64,000 nucleotides of DNA from NCBI RefSeq assembly GCF_947623445.1, contig NC_135244.1:2356001-2420000 (forward strand), read 5' to 3'. The notes beneath the pieces are model-generated. The model was given only the letters and a program-made list of their open reading frames with translations, was not told the origin of the DNA and searched no databases. The position numbers were made by a program, and so were the translations under genes. The number at the start of each line of letters is the position of its first letter. The stretch's first letter is position 1. Source of the stretch: Clavelina lepadiformis. Taxonomy: Eukaryota > Chordata > Ascidiacea > Aplousobranchia > Clavelinidae. Positions 1-12,855 of this stretch are shown piece after piece.

Positions 1-263
1 ACCATGCAAGCATAACACAAAAAGTAAGCTGGTTAAATACACGAAAACTTCATGGTTAAAAAAGCATAGGATTACTAATGTACATGCAGTAATCACAGTA
101 GCTATTTAAAAACGGATTTTATATATAGGCTAATATATAAGCTAGGTACATGGAGGGCATTGGCTTTACAGTCATGAATCATGATATGTATGGTGGCCTT
201 TACACGCTACGCGCTCTAAAACTTGCGTATAACATGTACTGTAAATCAATATATGCTGTCGCT

Positions 264-474
264 TTATGCCTGGTTCAAAGGGGATAAATTAAAACCGGGA
301 TTCGGATTCCCTTCCCGATGAGACGCCTCTTCGATTAGGCCAAATTCCATCTTCACTTCTTCAATCTTCTTCAGATCTCCGATCAATGTAAAAACATAGA
401 GGATGGCAAGATAGATCATGACCCATTCAGAGATAGTCGTCAAATTGCTATTAGGGTTGATGTTATTCTTCTGC
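264..474 (-). CDS. Possible 3'-terminal exon of an unidentified membrane protein
   Basis: On the minus strand an open stretch of about 69 codons follows a plausible acceptor (ttccgttgcag, ending near 474) and runs to a TAA at 264-266. The N-terminal half contains one hydrophobic stretch (WVMIYLAILYVFTLIG) that could be a membrane segment. The C-terminal half is charged and ends in an Asn/Pro-rich tail. I do not recognise the family. No upstream exon could be joined with confidence in the first 2 kb, so this may be a chance ORF. Confidence 0.3.
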
Positions 475-476
475 AA

Positions 477-1294
477 CGGAAACCTTTTTGCTTACAATGA
501 CGGAAGAACAAAGGAGGGCTTTTTAAAATAAGATGATTAAACAACATTCAACTTAACATAGAAACTCTCTTACCCTATCAAGCCCAATTCCCATTACAAC
601 TGTTTATGACGTCACACCATCATCTGCTAAGGCTTTGGTAACTTGGTGAGCAAATTGTTCAGTCTAGACTCGGTTACTTCTAATTCGTTATTTTATATTA
701 GCTCATACGTCTTATATTACTGTGAAGCATTTTCCATTGAAATCTAAAAGATTGATACGAATATTTTTATAATATTTTATAGAATGTTTTACTGTTTTAT
801 AGCATATTGTCCATTGAATTTGAAAAGTCTAATACGAAGGAAGTGATCATTTCAGAAAACCTACATTTCACGGATTCAGGATATACAGGTAATGACAGGA
901 CAAAGGATACAGGTAATGAACGAAAAGGTCACCAGAACAGCTAACACGGCCCTTGTAGTCGCCCAAAACTTGTCGCAGCAGCTGTGTCTTTTCAGTGAAA
1001 AAGAGACAAACGCGACCAGCCAAGCATAAACAGTTAACGAAATAAAAGCAATCATAGCTCCTGCATAGTGGTTGGTCGTTGTTAGTTTGTCGCAGTTTGT
1101 CTGTAAAACAATTATGCTGCAGTCAAAAATAGGTTTTTTTGGATAGGCTACTAATAAAATTGAATGAATAAAAACAAAAAGTAATGTTACTAATATTACT
1201 AAATAAAAAGTAATGTTCTTAACTCAATGCAATAAATAAATAATTAGGCGTAATAGCAAAAGAACCATTAAACGCAAAGAGTATAAATCTAAAG
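477..1294. other. Non-coding stretch, nothing recognised
   Basis: AT-rich sequence with no open frame resembling a known protein and no terminal-repeat element that I could delimit. Confidence 0.5.
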
Positions 1295-1632
1295 CAGGGG
1301 TTCTCAAACTATGGGTCGTGAGCCCAGACGGGGTCGCAAAATGTAACTTTGGGGTCTTGAAACAAAATTTTACTTTTATTGATAGAATTTTTTGTTAATT
1401 TCTTATTCCCTTTACTGTTTCAATCACTCGGTTATTTTATTACTGCACAATTACTTTTGTGGATTGTGTGCATTTGTATGATTTTGCTATAGACAAAAAT
1501 ACCAGTTGAGATTTGTGATGGGTGGTTGATTGTTTTAATATCGATAATGTGTATGGGCTAGGGCCACCCATCAAGGGGTCGAATATCTTTTCTAAAATGG
1601 AGTCGCAGAACAAAAAAGTTAGAGAAGCTCTG
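1295..1632. mobile_element. Non-autonomous hAT-like element (gggtcgc type)
   Basis: The ends are inverted: CAGGGGTTCTCAAACT at the left and the reverse complement of CAGAGCTTCTCTAACT at the right. Subterminal gggtcg/ggggtc motifs lie inside both ends. The flanking 8-mers (atctaaag and atataaga) match only partly, as expected of an old target-site duplication. There is no coding capacity. A better-preserved relative with the same end motif sits at 27861-28184. Confidence 0.7.
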
Positions 1633-4225
1633 ATATAAGAGCAACTATTTTTAAGTCGTTTTTCTTCCCATCAATCCTGAATTAAGAAAGATTCCTAAAC
1701 ATTGGAAATAAAACATATTTTATTAATAAGTGGTTAATCGGAAGTTACCACTGTGATATTTTACGTTTATTAACCTGAAAGGAACTGACTACTGTCACTC
1801 CCTGGGATCCAAAAACGCCAAAAACCAGAGCGGCACAATTACAACGCTTCACACTTTCCAATGAACGACAACAACGTGTATTAGGACTATATCCAGCGAC
1901 AAGTCCCTTATCGATGCGTCTAAAAGGTGGCAGTGAAACTCGAATATAATCCAAAGTACAGAAGCAGAATATACTTGTGTAAATGATAAATACTTGTATA
2001 CTTGTATACTTGACACTTATAGATGGCATATACTTGTAAGCAAACTGCCTATAGCTAACTCTGCTCTCACTTGTAGTAACAGTATACCGAAGCAAGAAAG
2101 AGCCCCAGGTCAAAAACATTGTAAACCACCCTCTTGCGGGGGTACGGACCCCTGTTTCACTGACAGTTGGCCAAATTGGGGGTCTTTGAACGGCTCCAGT
2201 GGTCACTGCTATGCCATAGCTGTCAAAAATTTAATAATAGACTACACAAGTTTTGTCAAAAAAATCAATGATTTTATTAAATCCTTGCACCCATACCAGT
2301 ATTGAACAACAAACATCGACAACAAACCGTTGAAGAACAAACTGTTGTTTTTTCAAAATCTTACCAGATAGCTATTCCACCTCCCATGAGAAATAAAACA
2401 AAAATCGGGTAAAAAATCCAAACTTTCATCATTTCGGTCAAACAACGAATTTATGCCTCAGCTTGCTCGTAACTTTTCAACTGTCGACTTCAAAAACTTC
2501 TCTGCAATCTGAGGACATTTTTTTAGCATTCGCCCTCCTGGAACAAGCGATAAAAAAAAAACAAAGACAGATATCTGACCTTCTGTTTTACGACATCCGA
2601 TACCTTCACTAGTACCTGGAATAATACCAGCTGACGTTTTCATTAACGTTCGTTCTGTACACGCAGAACCTCGGCAAACATTGCTTTATAAGCAGCAAAA
2701 ACAAGTGAACAATGCGAATAAAGTTTATATTAGAGTCAATTTTACAAAGTGACAAAAGCAATGTAAACAAAATATAAAAACCACTTGAAATTTATGGCCT
2801 TCTTGGGAATTTTGCAAATTTGCGTTCTGTAGACAAACGCAGTAACTTGATTTCAATGAAAATCATCCAGCGCCGGAGTTGCTCACCTAGGCCAAGCGTA
2901 AGACAAAGGCAAGACCATTATCATATCGCTTATCTCAAAACGGTATAGAAGTGTGCAACGTGCAGGACAACAAATGTTTGAGTTTAAGTATAAATGGACA
3001 AACCACACCGGTTTAATTGTCAACTACGTGGCCTTGAGGGGAGGGACTTGGTATGGCTGCTATGATGGTCAACAAGCCACCTTCAACGTCCTGAAAGTTC
3101 CGATGCAATAATTAAAATTTTCATGATGTCCTTGATATGGGAATCAAATAAGCAATTGTTTAAATTCTTCTCGCTTCTTATGATCCCAAATCATGAAAAA
3201 CGAATTTTGGTTTGTAGAAGTATCGTAAGCAAAATGATAGAACCCCATCTTCTAAATAATGGAAGAAAAGGACCAAAATAGAATTTAGACATGTTTAAGA
3301 TTTTGATTAAAGTTGTTCGAATTAGATCAAAGTATGTTTAAACAGTCACTCGCGAAAAATTAACGATATGAAAAGGTTGCTATGAAGTAGACAATAGACT
3401 AAAGTCTTTATGAATGTCACATAAGCATGAGCAGCCCAATAAAAACAGGTTTAAATTTTTTTTAAGACATTTTCGTTTGATTTTTACTAAAAACCTATTT
3501 TCTTCATTAAAAAATACTTTAATTATCATTCACACGTAGTCCACTTTCTCGTTTGTCATGTTTCAGTATTCAAAAAATTGGCAAGAAAGTTTACCAATTG
3601 TTGCTTTGTCGAATTTGAAGCTCTTAATGAACAAATTACAATTTGTGCACAGATGAAAACCTGGTCTGCTATTTCTTCGTCACAAATGCCATAAGTGTGT
3701 GAGTAACCGCTGGAACAGAACACAATAACTCGATCCCGGTATGTTCTCACGCTGCCATCAATAAATTACCAAAATATGATGTCAGTCGCATTAACTAAAA
3801 TGAAAATAACTATGGTAAGCGAGGTTTCAACTTTGGGCATTCCCCAAACATCTTACCAAGAAATTGTATTGCATTATTTATTTTTCGCCGTTAACTGTGC
3901 GGAGCGAAAGTTACGATGCTAACCATTGTAGTTAACAGTTATAGCATAATAAGACACATGCTCTCGAACAGTTAACGAGCAGGAAAAAGTAGCAAAGCCC
4001 AAAGGCTTAAAACATGCAAGGTAGCAATAACAGAATTGTGCTATAAGAAAGTAGGTTAGCATGGCCACCCAAATCCTTCAACGCCGGTCAAATTTTTGGT
4101 GTTAACTGCCGGGAAACAAAGAATGATTATAGCCATAAAACAGTAAAAAGACATAATCTTTATGCGAATTTAGCCGGTAAACATGATGACTTTCGCGAAA
4201 TGTCAACTACTATGACGATCCTAGG
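1633..4225. other. Gene-poor stretch with weak exon candidates
   Basis: Two minus-strand stretches look slightly exon-like but are unassigned. At 2459-2643 a Met-initiated reading has an internal ttgttccag acceptor. At 3556-3757 an open frame of about 66 codons follows a tgatggcag acceptor and ends in TGA. Neither resembles a family I know. A short imperfect TATACTTG tandem lies at 1993-2012. Nothing else is supported. Confidence 0.3.
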
Positions 4226-4233
4226 ATCTATAA

Positions 4234-4755
4234 CAGACATGTGCAACCAGTGGCCCGCGGGCCGCAGTGCGGGTTGTTCCGTGCGGCCCGCGTGGTGCTC
4301 AGCAAAATGTTAGAACTTCATACTAGCCATCACTATTTCATGCAGTTTACATCAAAGCAATGGAAATTTTCGCACGCTGTCTATAGAAATATTGCCCTTT
4401 GTGATGCAACAATGCTGCGTTGCATAATTTCGCAATGCGAGATTAGCACTTTGAAAAAGCTGTGTGGCATTGTACAGTACCGCAGTTCATACTTGATGGA
4501 GTTGTTGGTGCTACATAGATGTGACTACATTGACTGAATTTAGTTTCCTCATCTTCCATCGACAATTATTCACAGTTTTTCAATAAATTGTCGCACAAGT
4601 GTGTCGTGGACTGCATTAAATCTATTTCTTAACTACATAAACTGCATAGGAAAGTCGTTTTACGATACTAATTTTTTCTGAAAAAATCATGTGGCCCGCG
4701 TTGTCATTCAAAATTTTGTATTTGGCCCTCCAGTGAAAAAGGTTGCACATGCCTG
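4234..4755. mobile_element. Non-autonomous hAT-like MITE, GGCCCGC-rich ends
   Basis: The element begins CAGACATGTGCAACC and ends with the inverse of CAGGCATGTGCAACC. It is flanked by a perfect 8-bp target-site duplication, ATCTATAA, at 4226-4233 and 4756-4763. Subterminal GGCCCGC/GCGGCCCGC motifs are repeated near both ends. The 98-codon open frame inside (4241-4537) matches no transposase and overlaps the terminal repeat, so I treat it as chance. Confidence 0.9.
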
Positions 4756-4900
4756 ATCTATAACAACGATCTAGTTCGGCAAAATGCAAGCTTGTGGTTT
4801 CCAGATCAGACGTTGTCGTCGTATCGTGTGTTTTGCTTAAAAATCGCTCTTTTTCTTCCAAGTATTTTGTTTGAATTACCGTGGTAAAGACCAAATATAC

Positions 4901-6572
4901 GGGGATGCACAATACAGAATACCTGGCTATTCTAGAATATTCTAGAATACTTAATTTCGAATCCAGAATTTCGAATCTATTCTGAAATTACGCGGCAATT
5001 TTTTCTAGGCAATTTTTTCCAAATAATAACGAACAAAAAGCAAAAATATTTGTACATTATTTTGAATTGTATTAGTATCACATGACAAACAGTATAACAT
5101 ATGCTAAATCAAGCATCATACGATTCATATTAAAGCATAGAGCCGTGTAGTTCTTGCCACCTGCACTAACAACAGTCTTAATACCATACTTTTCGGAGGT
5201 AACACATTTACACATCGAATCATAGAATTAATCAAGAAACTACTTGTTGCAATGTAAGATATTCAGTGCTTCTAAGTGACTTTCGGTAAGTCGAGATCTC
5301 AGGACGGTTGCAGTTAGCCCTGCGCTGGAGAAGCACCTTTCTGATGCTGCAGATGATGCTGGCAGCGAAAGGTATTTCTGGCAAATATTGTACAACATAG
5401 GGAATTCTTTTTTTAAGTTCCAACTTTTTACTCCAACACGTCTGTTTTATTGGAGTTATCTTTTAGGTAGGCTGAAACCTCATCAGTTACAATAGTGTCA
5501 ATGTCAGCTCCTTTATCATCTGCATCTTCTTGGTTGCTTTGTTGCACCTCCATTCCTAAATTAAACAAATTTTTCTATCATGGAAACAGAACTGGTGGTG
5601 CTGTCGCCAACAGGAATGGGATTATGGGGGGGTCTATCACTGCTATGGTTGTGTCAGAAATCATTTCTGATTTTAAATGCAGCCGAAACCCTTGTGGCAT
5701 GATGCGGTTTAAAATACTTTTCTTTGTATGCTGGGTGAAGCCATGTTGCCATATCAATTAAAGATGGAAATGGAACATCATCAGATGCAACAGCAGCAGC
5801 AGACTGTTGTAATTTCTACTGGTGTTGTTCCTACTTCCTACTGTTATTTGCGCTTGCAGAGAGACTGCCTTCAATTCCGCTGATATTTAAGAACACATGC
5901 TTTTTCTTCAAGTGCTTCAACAGACTGCCAGTACTGTTGCAATATGATAAAATTGCCTTGCAATGGCGACAAACCACGCTATTCTTTTCATCTGGCTTAC
6001 AAAAATGTTCCCACACGCTGGAACTTTTTTTTCGCCCACGACCAGTCGACATGACGCAGTGATAATACATTACCTTATTCCTCTACACGTACGTACTGTC
6101 TACTGCTTGGTACTTGTTTACGAATCTCAAGCGCATGGTTGGTGAGTGAATCAATGCGCGCGCGACTGCACTGCACAGCACACGTAATGAATCATTCGCC
6201 CGCACACACATGCAGCACGTGCAACTTCAGCTTTTTGTTGGCTTTATTGTTTTTCGTTACGGATGATTAAACTAAAATCTAGGCAGGACAAATTATTTAC
6301 TCGTACGGGAACGCACTGCGTGTCTGCCGTTCTGATAACTGCGTGAACCCTATGAAGGAAGACAATAGGCGCTTAATTGGAACAAACAGTCTATAAGAAA
6401 AAAGGCGGCGCGCAAGACGGAAAATATCAACTTTACATTTGTTTAACGTCGCACACTGTTCATTTAACAGATTTATTTTCGAATCCTGATATCCGAAAAT
6501 AAACTGCAAATAAGATTCGAATACATTGAGATTCGAATCTCTAAGATTCGATATTCTGTATTGTGCATCCCT
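4901..6572 (-). mobile_element. hAT DNA transposon with degenerate transposase
   Basis: The ends read GGGATGCACAATACAGAATA in inverted orientation, flanked by a perfect 8-bp target-site duplication AAATATAC (4893-4900 and 6573-6580). The minus strand carries parts of one hAT transposase, in order. First is a BED zinc finger at 5831-6070, with paired Cys and His residues (VCRHC ... HLKKKH). Next is a central piece around 5640-5760 with IDMATWLHPAYKEKYF. Last is the C-terminal dimerisation region at about 5240-5420, with LPASSAASERCFSSAG before a TAG at 5240-5242. The frame changes between the acidic linker and the dimerisation region, and the catalytic middle is too short. It is therefore an internally deleted, non-functional copy. 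Confidence 0.92.
5240..6070 (-). pseudogene. hAT transposase remnant (BED finger plus dimerisation domain)
   Basis: A hAT transposase normally has an N-terminal BED finger, an RNase H-like core with an inserted helical domain, and a C-terminal dimerisation region of about 60 residues. Here the finger (about 79 residues from the Met at 6070) and the C-terminal region are readable, but most of the core is missing. A frame change near 5425 separates VSAYLKDNSNKTDVLE from NLKKEFPMLYNICQKYLSLP. It cannot encode an active enzyme. Confidence 0.85.
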
Positions 6573-6580
6573 AAATATAC

Positions 6581-6960
6581 TACACGCCACAGCGACGCTG
6601 CCTTAAAACCCCGGGCGGCAAAGTTCAGAAATTTGAATGCTTATTGCATTGCTTAATATTGGTGGTTGGTCAATTCATCCCCTAACGATTACATCCAGGA
6701 CAATTCAGATTCAATCCACGTACGTTGCTTGTATCGTCCTGGGTGTAATTAATTATCCATGGCTGGCATATGCAAGAGAACCCTAAATGCTAAATGTTTG
6801 GCCTGCTCTTTCAAGATACCAAATTTGACAAACAATTTCAGCTGAAGAAATGTTTAATTGCACTTGAAATTATAACTATTAATTTAGCTTCCACAGTTTG
6901 AGGTCAACCGTTCTTGGATTGAAACACAACTGACAAATATTTGTCAAATTTTCTGCACAT
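6581..6960. other. Intergenic, downstream of the aldo-keto reductase
   Basis: This is the 3' flank of the minus-strand reductase gene. No other feature was recognised. Confidence 0.5.
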
Positions 6961-9450
6961 TCACTCGCTGTAGTTCTCCTTGAATGGATAGTGTTTGTGG
7001 TCCGACACCCTGCAAGCAAAACAAGCAGGATTAAGCTTAAGACAAAATCTTTTTTCCACGTTCAAGTCGACAAGTGCTGACACAGCATACAGTAATCGAT
7101 CCATCAAACTCACCATTCCAGAGCACATCCTCTGAAGTTTCGATCAAAACCGTCCACCACATCCATATCTTCTTTGGACAAAGTAAAATCGAACAGCTAC
7201 AAATATAAAACACGTGTACAGTGTGCTTTCGCAATGTGTACGTAGAACTATGTTTCATGAAATAGATACAATAACTGACTTTACGAGAAATAAAAAAAAT
7301 ACATAGGTAATAATAATCAAAGTAGTTTTAAAGCATCTGAAAATTTCAAGAAGTTTCAAGCAAAGTAACCAAATCAAACACATTAAGATAAATTTCTTCC
7401 TATATATAAACAATTAAACATGCATCTTAATCAAGATGGTGATTTATATAAGTCAACTAATGCTTCCTACCCGTAAGTTTGATTTTATCCTAGATGGTGT
7501 GACACTTTTTGGAATTACGATGATGCCCCGTTGCAGTAGATACTTCATCACAACCTGGGCAACTGTTTTGTTCAACCTCCCAGCAATTGCAACAAGTTTT
7601 GGGTCTTCAAGCAAAATAGGTTCACCATCCTTTGCCCTATTGTATTTACATTTCTATGAATATTTAGGCACGCTAAACTAAACAAATTTGGGCTAGAACA
7701 GCATCATTTCAAAATGGCAACCGAGCTATCAACCGATGCCCGACTAATGAGACATTATCACCGTGTTTAAACTATGCAAAGACTATCCTCAGCCCAAAAA
7801 TAAAGATTCTGATAACATAATATGAAGAAAAATATTCAACAAACCAAGGCCTATCTGGAGAGCCCAAAGGGCTGTAAGCCGTCACTGTGATGCCTTTTTC
7901 CTGGCAAAAGTCAACGATTTCCTTCTGTTTCAGGTAGGGATTGATTTCAATTTGAAGCATGGCAGGCGGTACGCTGCATTCGTTTAAAACACGATTTATT
8001 TGATAGATGTTGAAATTGGACAATCCGATACTACGAACCAAACCTTCCTTCCGCACCTCTTCAAATGCCTGTAAATGCCGTCTGGTAGTTTTTTGTGAGA
8101 ATAAGAAACAAGAAAAGAATCTACATTAATGCGCTGATGAATTGTAGAGGAGCCAAAGTGAACTCTGGGAATCAATTCTATTCAAATCTCAAAATAATCG
8201 ATCTGTTGACTCCTGAAATGCGGAATCGATTGACACATAAACTCACACCCACTTTCACCAATCATTTCTCTCACCAACATCGCACCAATTCGACACTTTC
8301 AAGAAAATTATGCACTAAGTTCCGCTTTCAATCACCACATCAACACCAACGTCACCACCATGATTTTCGATTTTCTTGCTTACTAAGATGGATTTCTTGG
8401 AATACTGAGCTACACAGTCATATTTGGCGTCTTCAACCACCGCCTTACCTTCCAAGTATCCACGTAATCTGTGTCATCATAAATAAATTTCCCATCTTTG
8501 TCTTTTGGAAAGGTTTCTCCGTTATTCTGAAAACAGTTATGCCATTTAAAGCCAAAGTATCAAGTCTGTATCATTCAAACAAGAATTTTACGTACAATGT
8601 AAGCCTGGGGCCAGTGTATAAGGTATAGATCAAGGTAGTCTAGCTGAAGATTTTTCAGAGTTTGCACTACAGTTGGTCTGACATCTTTGGGACTGTGGAA
8701 AACATTCCAAAGCTAAAAAGAAAGATCTCGTAAAACTGTTTGCCGGGAGCGATGTTTACATTGCTGAAGCGTAAGCTGTAAATTTAGGCAATGTGTGCAA
8801 TAAGAGTATGAACACTATGTTGTTTAGTTCATACACACACGTTATAACCTTGTCTGTGATGAACAAATCTTCCCTCTTCACCACATTTTCTTTAATCTTT
8901 GTCTGAATTCCATTCCCCACTTCATCCTGATTGCCATAGCAGTAAGCACAGTCTATGTGGCGGTAACCACAGTCGATTGCGAATTCCACTGCCTTTTGCA
9001 CTTCGCCCTTTGGTGACTGCAAGAAAAAAGACTTCATTAGCTTTCTTGCCAATGATTGGCAAAATAAATAATTACTCCACTAGAAAAGTAAATGAAAATT
9101 TTACAAACATTATGCTCTATACCTACCATACGTAAAATACGGCAACGCGCGTTTTATCTATATTTTTTTAATTGTTACATAATGTGTTTGAAAGTAGCGG
9201 GATATACTATCAGAAAACAAAAAAATTGTGATACCCTATGAAGAGTAGTGAAAGAATAGAATGTAAGTAGTATGCCTGTATATAAAGCAGTGACATGGAT
9301 TAGGAAGACAAACCTTTGTTGAAGGCAAAGTTTTCTAGACGATGTTATGAACAATTAACTATGCAACAAAGTTCTCACCTTCCACGTTCCCAAACCTGCC
9401 ATTGGGATCTTTTTCCCGTCGTTCATTGTTACGATATCCACGTTTGCCAT
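6961..9450 (-). CDS. Aldo-keto reductase (AKR1 type), eight exons
   Basis: A cytosolic NADPH-dependent carbonyl reductase, complete at 318 residues, the usual family length. Exons: 9379-9450, 8849-9016, 8596-8712, 8449-8526, 7845-8068, 7471-7636, 7114-7196 and 6961-7009. All junctions are GT-AG and in phase. It starts [19 protein letters not shown]. The catalytic tetrad is visible: Asp and Tyr in [11 protein letters not shown], Lys in FITDKLW and His in LIHWP. Later motifs are [28 protein letters not shown] and the cofactor-binding [10 protein letters not shown], then a short C-terminal tail. The ATG at 9448-9450 was chosen because the family's conserved N-terminal strand follows directly. 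Substrate preference cannot be read from sequence. Intron 5 carries a SINE tail. Confidence 0.93.
7690..7812 (+). repeat. 3' portion of a tRNA-derived SINE, in an AKR intron
   Basis: The segment around gctatcaaccgatgcccgac and caccgtgtttaaactatgca matches the tails of the copies at 47205-47470 and 58208-58530. Only the 3' part is present. It lies antisense in intron 5 of the reductase gene (7637-7844). Confidence 0.6.
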
Positions 9451-12408
9451 ACTGTAGTCCAGTGTTTGCCACACACAAATTTGTCTAATCTACAACTATA
9501 TACTAAACTAAAAAATTAGTTATGACCGAAACAACAAAAAGATTTGTGGTTCTATACGGAATAGAAGAATTGGTAATATAAAGCCTTCAGAAAACACTGC
9601 TTAAAAGTACAACACTACTTCAATTATAGTAAGTTTAATATATAGCTATCCACAAAAGCTGCTGCATCAGCAAACACACACATACATTGACAAACACTGT
9701 ACTAGAAACGAGTGCTTTGCAAACATTGACACTTGCTCGCCTACTTGCATTTAAACAAACAAACTTAGCTCAAACTTACAGCACATTGATATTTCCTAAC
9801 AGGCCTTGTCAGAGTAGAACGATTAGCATCCATTTTGACTGGCATGCAAAAGTGAAAAAAAAGAAAAATAAGCAGACTGATCAAATTTTCAATTTGCTTC
9901 ATCTTTGCTTGAGATTAACAAAGTTTTGTAAACTTCACATCATCACAGTATTAAAGCCTTTTACTTCCTAGATGCTCTAAATTTATTTGAAAAAAGTATG
10001 CAATGTTGTGACACTGCTTTAAAAATTAAAACAAAAATGTTGAGTTGTTTTTTGCAATAAGATTACGAAAGAGTTTTTTTAATTTTTAATTTTTAAATCA
10101 CCACGAAAATTTTTAAATCACCAATTTATGTTAAAATCTTTCCATTTAACTACAAAATCAACCAAAATGGTGCATTTTGCATAAAACAATTATTAAGAAT
10201 GTTTTATTTATATGATACCAGCAATTTTCAGCGTAAGTTACTTGACTTGGATCACTAAAAGATGAATTTAAATGGTTAGTGGAGGAATGTTACAATTGAC
10301 AAAGTTTGGTATTTCGCAACCTGTACTTGCAAAGATAAATACATGAAACATGAGTTTATGATGAAACGGAAAATTGTGTCATGACGTTACTTATTTTAAA
10401 CAAATTTTAAACATTTATAAAACAGAAGGTTCCAGGACTATAATTACGTAGACAATAATAATGCAAAGATTACAAAAATCTGCTGACCCAAACATCCAAA
10501 CTCTAAAAAAGCCATTCCATAACCATCCTTAGGGTCGGGTAGACAGTGTACCAAAAACATGTTCTGCTGCTTTCAAACCTAAATAAAACAAAATTATACT
10601 CAATATACAACAACAACATTTATATCATGCTATGCAGAATTTCATCTTATATCACACACTTCCAAACTTCGTCGTTTAGCTAAAAGTTTTTTTTAAAGTA
10701 ATTGTAACGTTTTTTGCGGTGGACTTAATTTTTCTTAGATTGGAGCCGGTCTACGCATTTCTCGCCAATTTTTTGGTTTCACATGTATTCGTGTTGGTTT
10801 TACTGTTTTTTGATTGGTGGGTTCAGGAGGTAAATATGCTCTAAAACATTTTATTTTGAAATAGTCAATTTAAATCGGCATGTAAATACTTTTTTAAAAT
10901 ATATCTTATACCACAGCCTACTTTTCCATAAACATAAAGTAACGTAACTTGCTATTGATAACAATGCATTTTACCATAGCAAATTTTTTCATACACTGGC
11001 TCTGTCCACTGTCAAAGACGGCAGACAAAAGCAAAGAAAAGTGGTTAAAAAAAATTTCAATAAAAGGTAGCTCCGCCACAATTTCACAAAAATGTAGAGA
11101 AGGAAATAAAAAGCAATTATGTGAAAAAAGTCCTCTCTAGCTTGTTTGTTTGTGGGATGTTTAGCCAACGGTTTCTGTGCTGGACATCGAAATTTCAGTT
11201 TAGGCTTGAAAATCAGGTTTTTCGGATGTGCATGACCTCGATCTGACAAAACTTGAAAAATATTGTATGTGGAGCTTTGAAATTTGGTATATAGTTAGAA
11301 GAGTCATGCTTACTACCTGCGAAAACTCCATGACATTGGATCAACAATTAATATATTAAAACAACAACCCTTGGCTAGCACTGCATCAAAATCACAACAC
11401 TCCAAAGAGTGATCTTATGCAAAATAATTGTAAAGCTCGCAATCTTTCAGTTCGTATAAAGAAATATGGTCTAGCGGTCTAGCCTATATATGTGCTTAAC
11501 CATGTGATGCATTTCTATACTACACTTTTGCTATCATGCTATCCAAATTTTGGCGTCATTTTGTTATAGCCAATGCATTTTTCTACTGACCTAAAAATTA
11601 ACCAGCACTGTCTACAAAGAGTGAAGCAACTGACACAGATAAGCACCTACAAGATCCTGGCACAGGAAATGAAATTTACAACTCAATTTCGGTTTCTGCA
11701 GCTACCGTATGTTTGGCGAGCTACAGCTTGCTGAATAACTAGGTTATATATAAAAGTACTACAGTACGATCTGGTCCACTATTGCCACCTCACTATAAGT
11801 ACAACAATATCCTACACTCTACAGAAAGGTGACCACAGCATTGCAAACATGAGATTGCACCCACATGCAATCAGAGGCGTACCTAGGATTACTTATTACA
11901 TCAGCGCTTGCATGGGGACTGGTATTTGTTCCTCCACTTGTCAAGGTCAAACGAACATCGAAAGAGCGAACCACAATTGAACTTCCTTAACTCTGCGTTC
12001 GACCGTCCAAAATGCACGAAGCACAAATTGTTTTTTATGTCTTACAAATTGCTTTAAATGAAATGTATTCTAATGTTTTTACTTACAATAATAGCTGGAA
12101 ATTCATGGTAAGGAGTATAATGTGGGTCTTGTTAGTTTGTTAGAGTGCGACTAATCATACTTACATCATCTTAATAACACTTATGTTATTATACTGTACA
12201 CAAATAAAAAGTGTGTATGTTTGTACAGTGTTTTTATATAAAATCTACCAAGTAGGCTACCGACAAATGTGTGGGCAACCAAAATGATACTGGAGACTAA
12301 CTATGCTCTAATCATTCCGCTTGTATTTAACATAACATCGTGATTTTATCGCCAATCGTTAATTATGTTGATCTCGAGATATAACCATCAAAATCCTAAT
12401 GTATAGGC
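9451..12408. other. Long gene-poor stretch
   Basis: AT-rich. A minus-strand frame near 10440-10560 is open for about 40 codons, but its splice signals are poor and it matches no family I know. The two overlapping ORFs at 10949-11249 are on opposite strands of low-complexity sequence. Upstream regulatory sequence for the reductase probably lies near 9450-9600, but no clear motif was seen. Confidence 0.45.
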
Positions 12409-12584
12409 CAGGGATGTCCAACCTGCGGCCCGCCTGAGATTTTTGTGCGGCCCGCTAGTCATTTTCACTCCAAAAGTATGTACTTTATGTACCCATTTTT
12501 CTTGAAATTTAATAGCTTCTGCGGCCCATTGAATTATTTCAAGTGACAATGCGGCCCACTATAATAAAAGGTTGGACATCCCTG
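12409..12584. mobile_element. Short hAT MITE (CAGGGATGTCCAACCT), internally deleted
   Basis: The 16-bp terminal inverted repeats, CAGGGATGTCCAACCT, are perfect. The flanking 8-bp target-site duplication GTATAGGC (12401-12408 and 12585-12592) is also perfect. Four GCGGCCC motifs occur inside. It is the same family as 61799-62113, in opposite orientation, and lacks about 140 bp of that copy's centre. Confidence 0.95.
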
Positions 12585-12855
12585 GTATAGGCTAATAGAA
12601 GATTTTACCTTTCGGTTATTCTGAATTGAAAAAACATTATCTGAATATAATCATGTAAATAAACGAAGTGAAAAATGCTGTATGACGCCTGTGACGTAAA
12701 TCCGAACTTTTGTACCAACAGCAAACATTTAATTGATTTGATATTTGATTTGATAATTGATATTCCAGGTTTTCATGGGTATATTTCAGGATGCGTAGAT
12801 GTTTCATAATGGATTTTATGGAATAGTTTGATAATATGTTCATAGATTCATCATT

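Noticed and set aside
1745-2305. Overlapping 153-codon minus and 103-codon plus ORFs
   Set aside because: Two opposite frames over the same bases with low-complexity composition and no splice or family support for either.
4241-4537. 98-codon plus-strand ORF
   Set aside because: Lies inside a MITE, starting within its terminal repeat region; no family resemblance.
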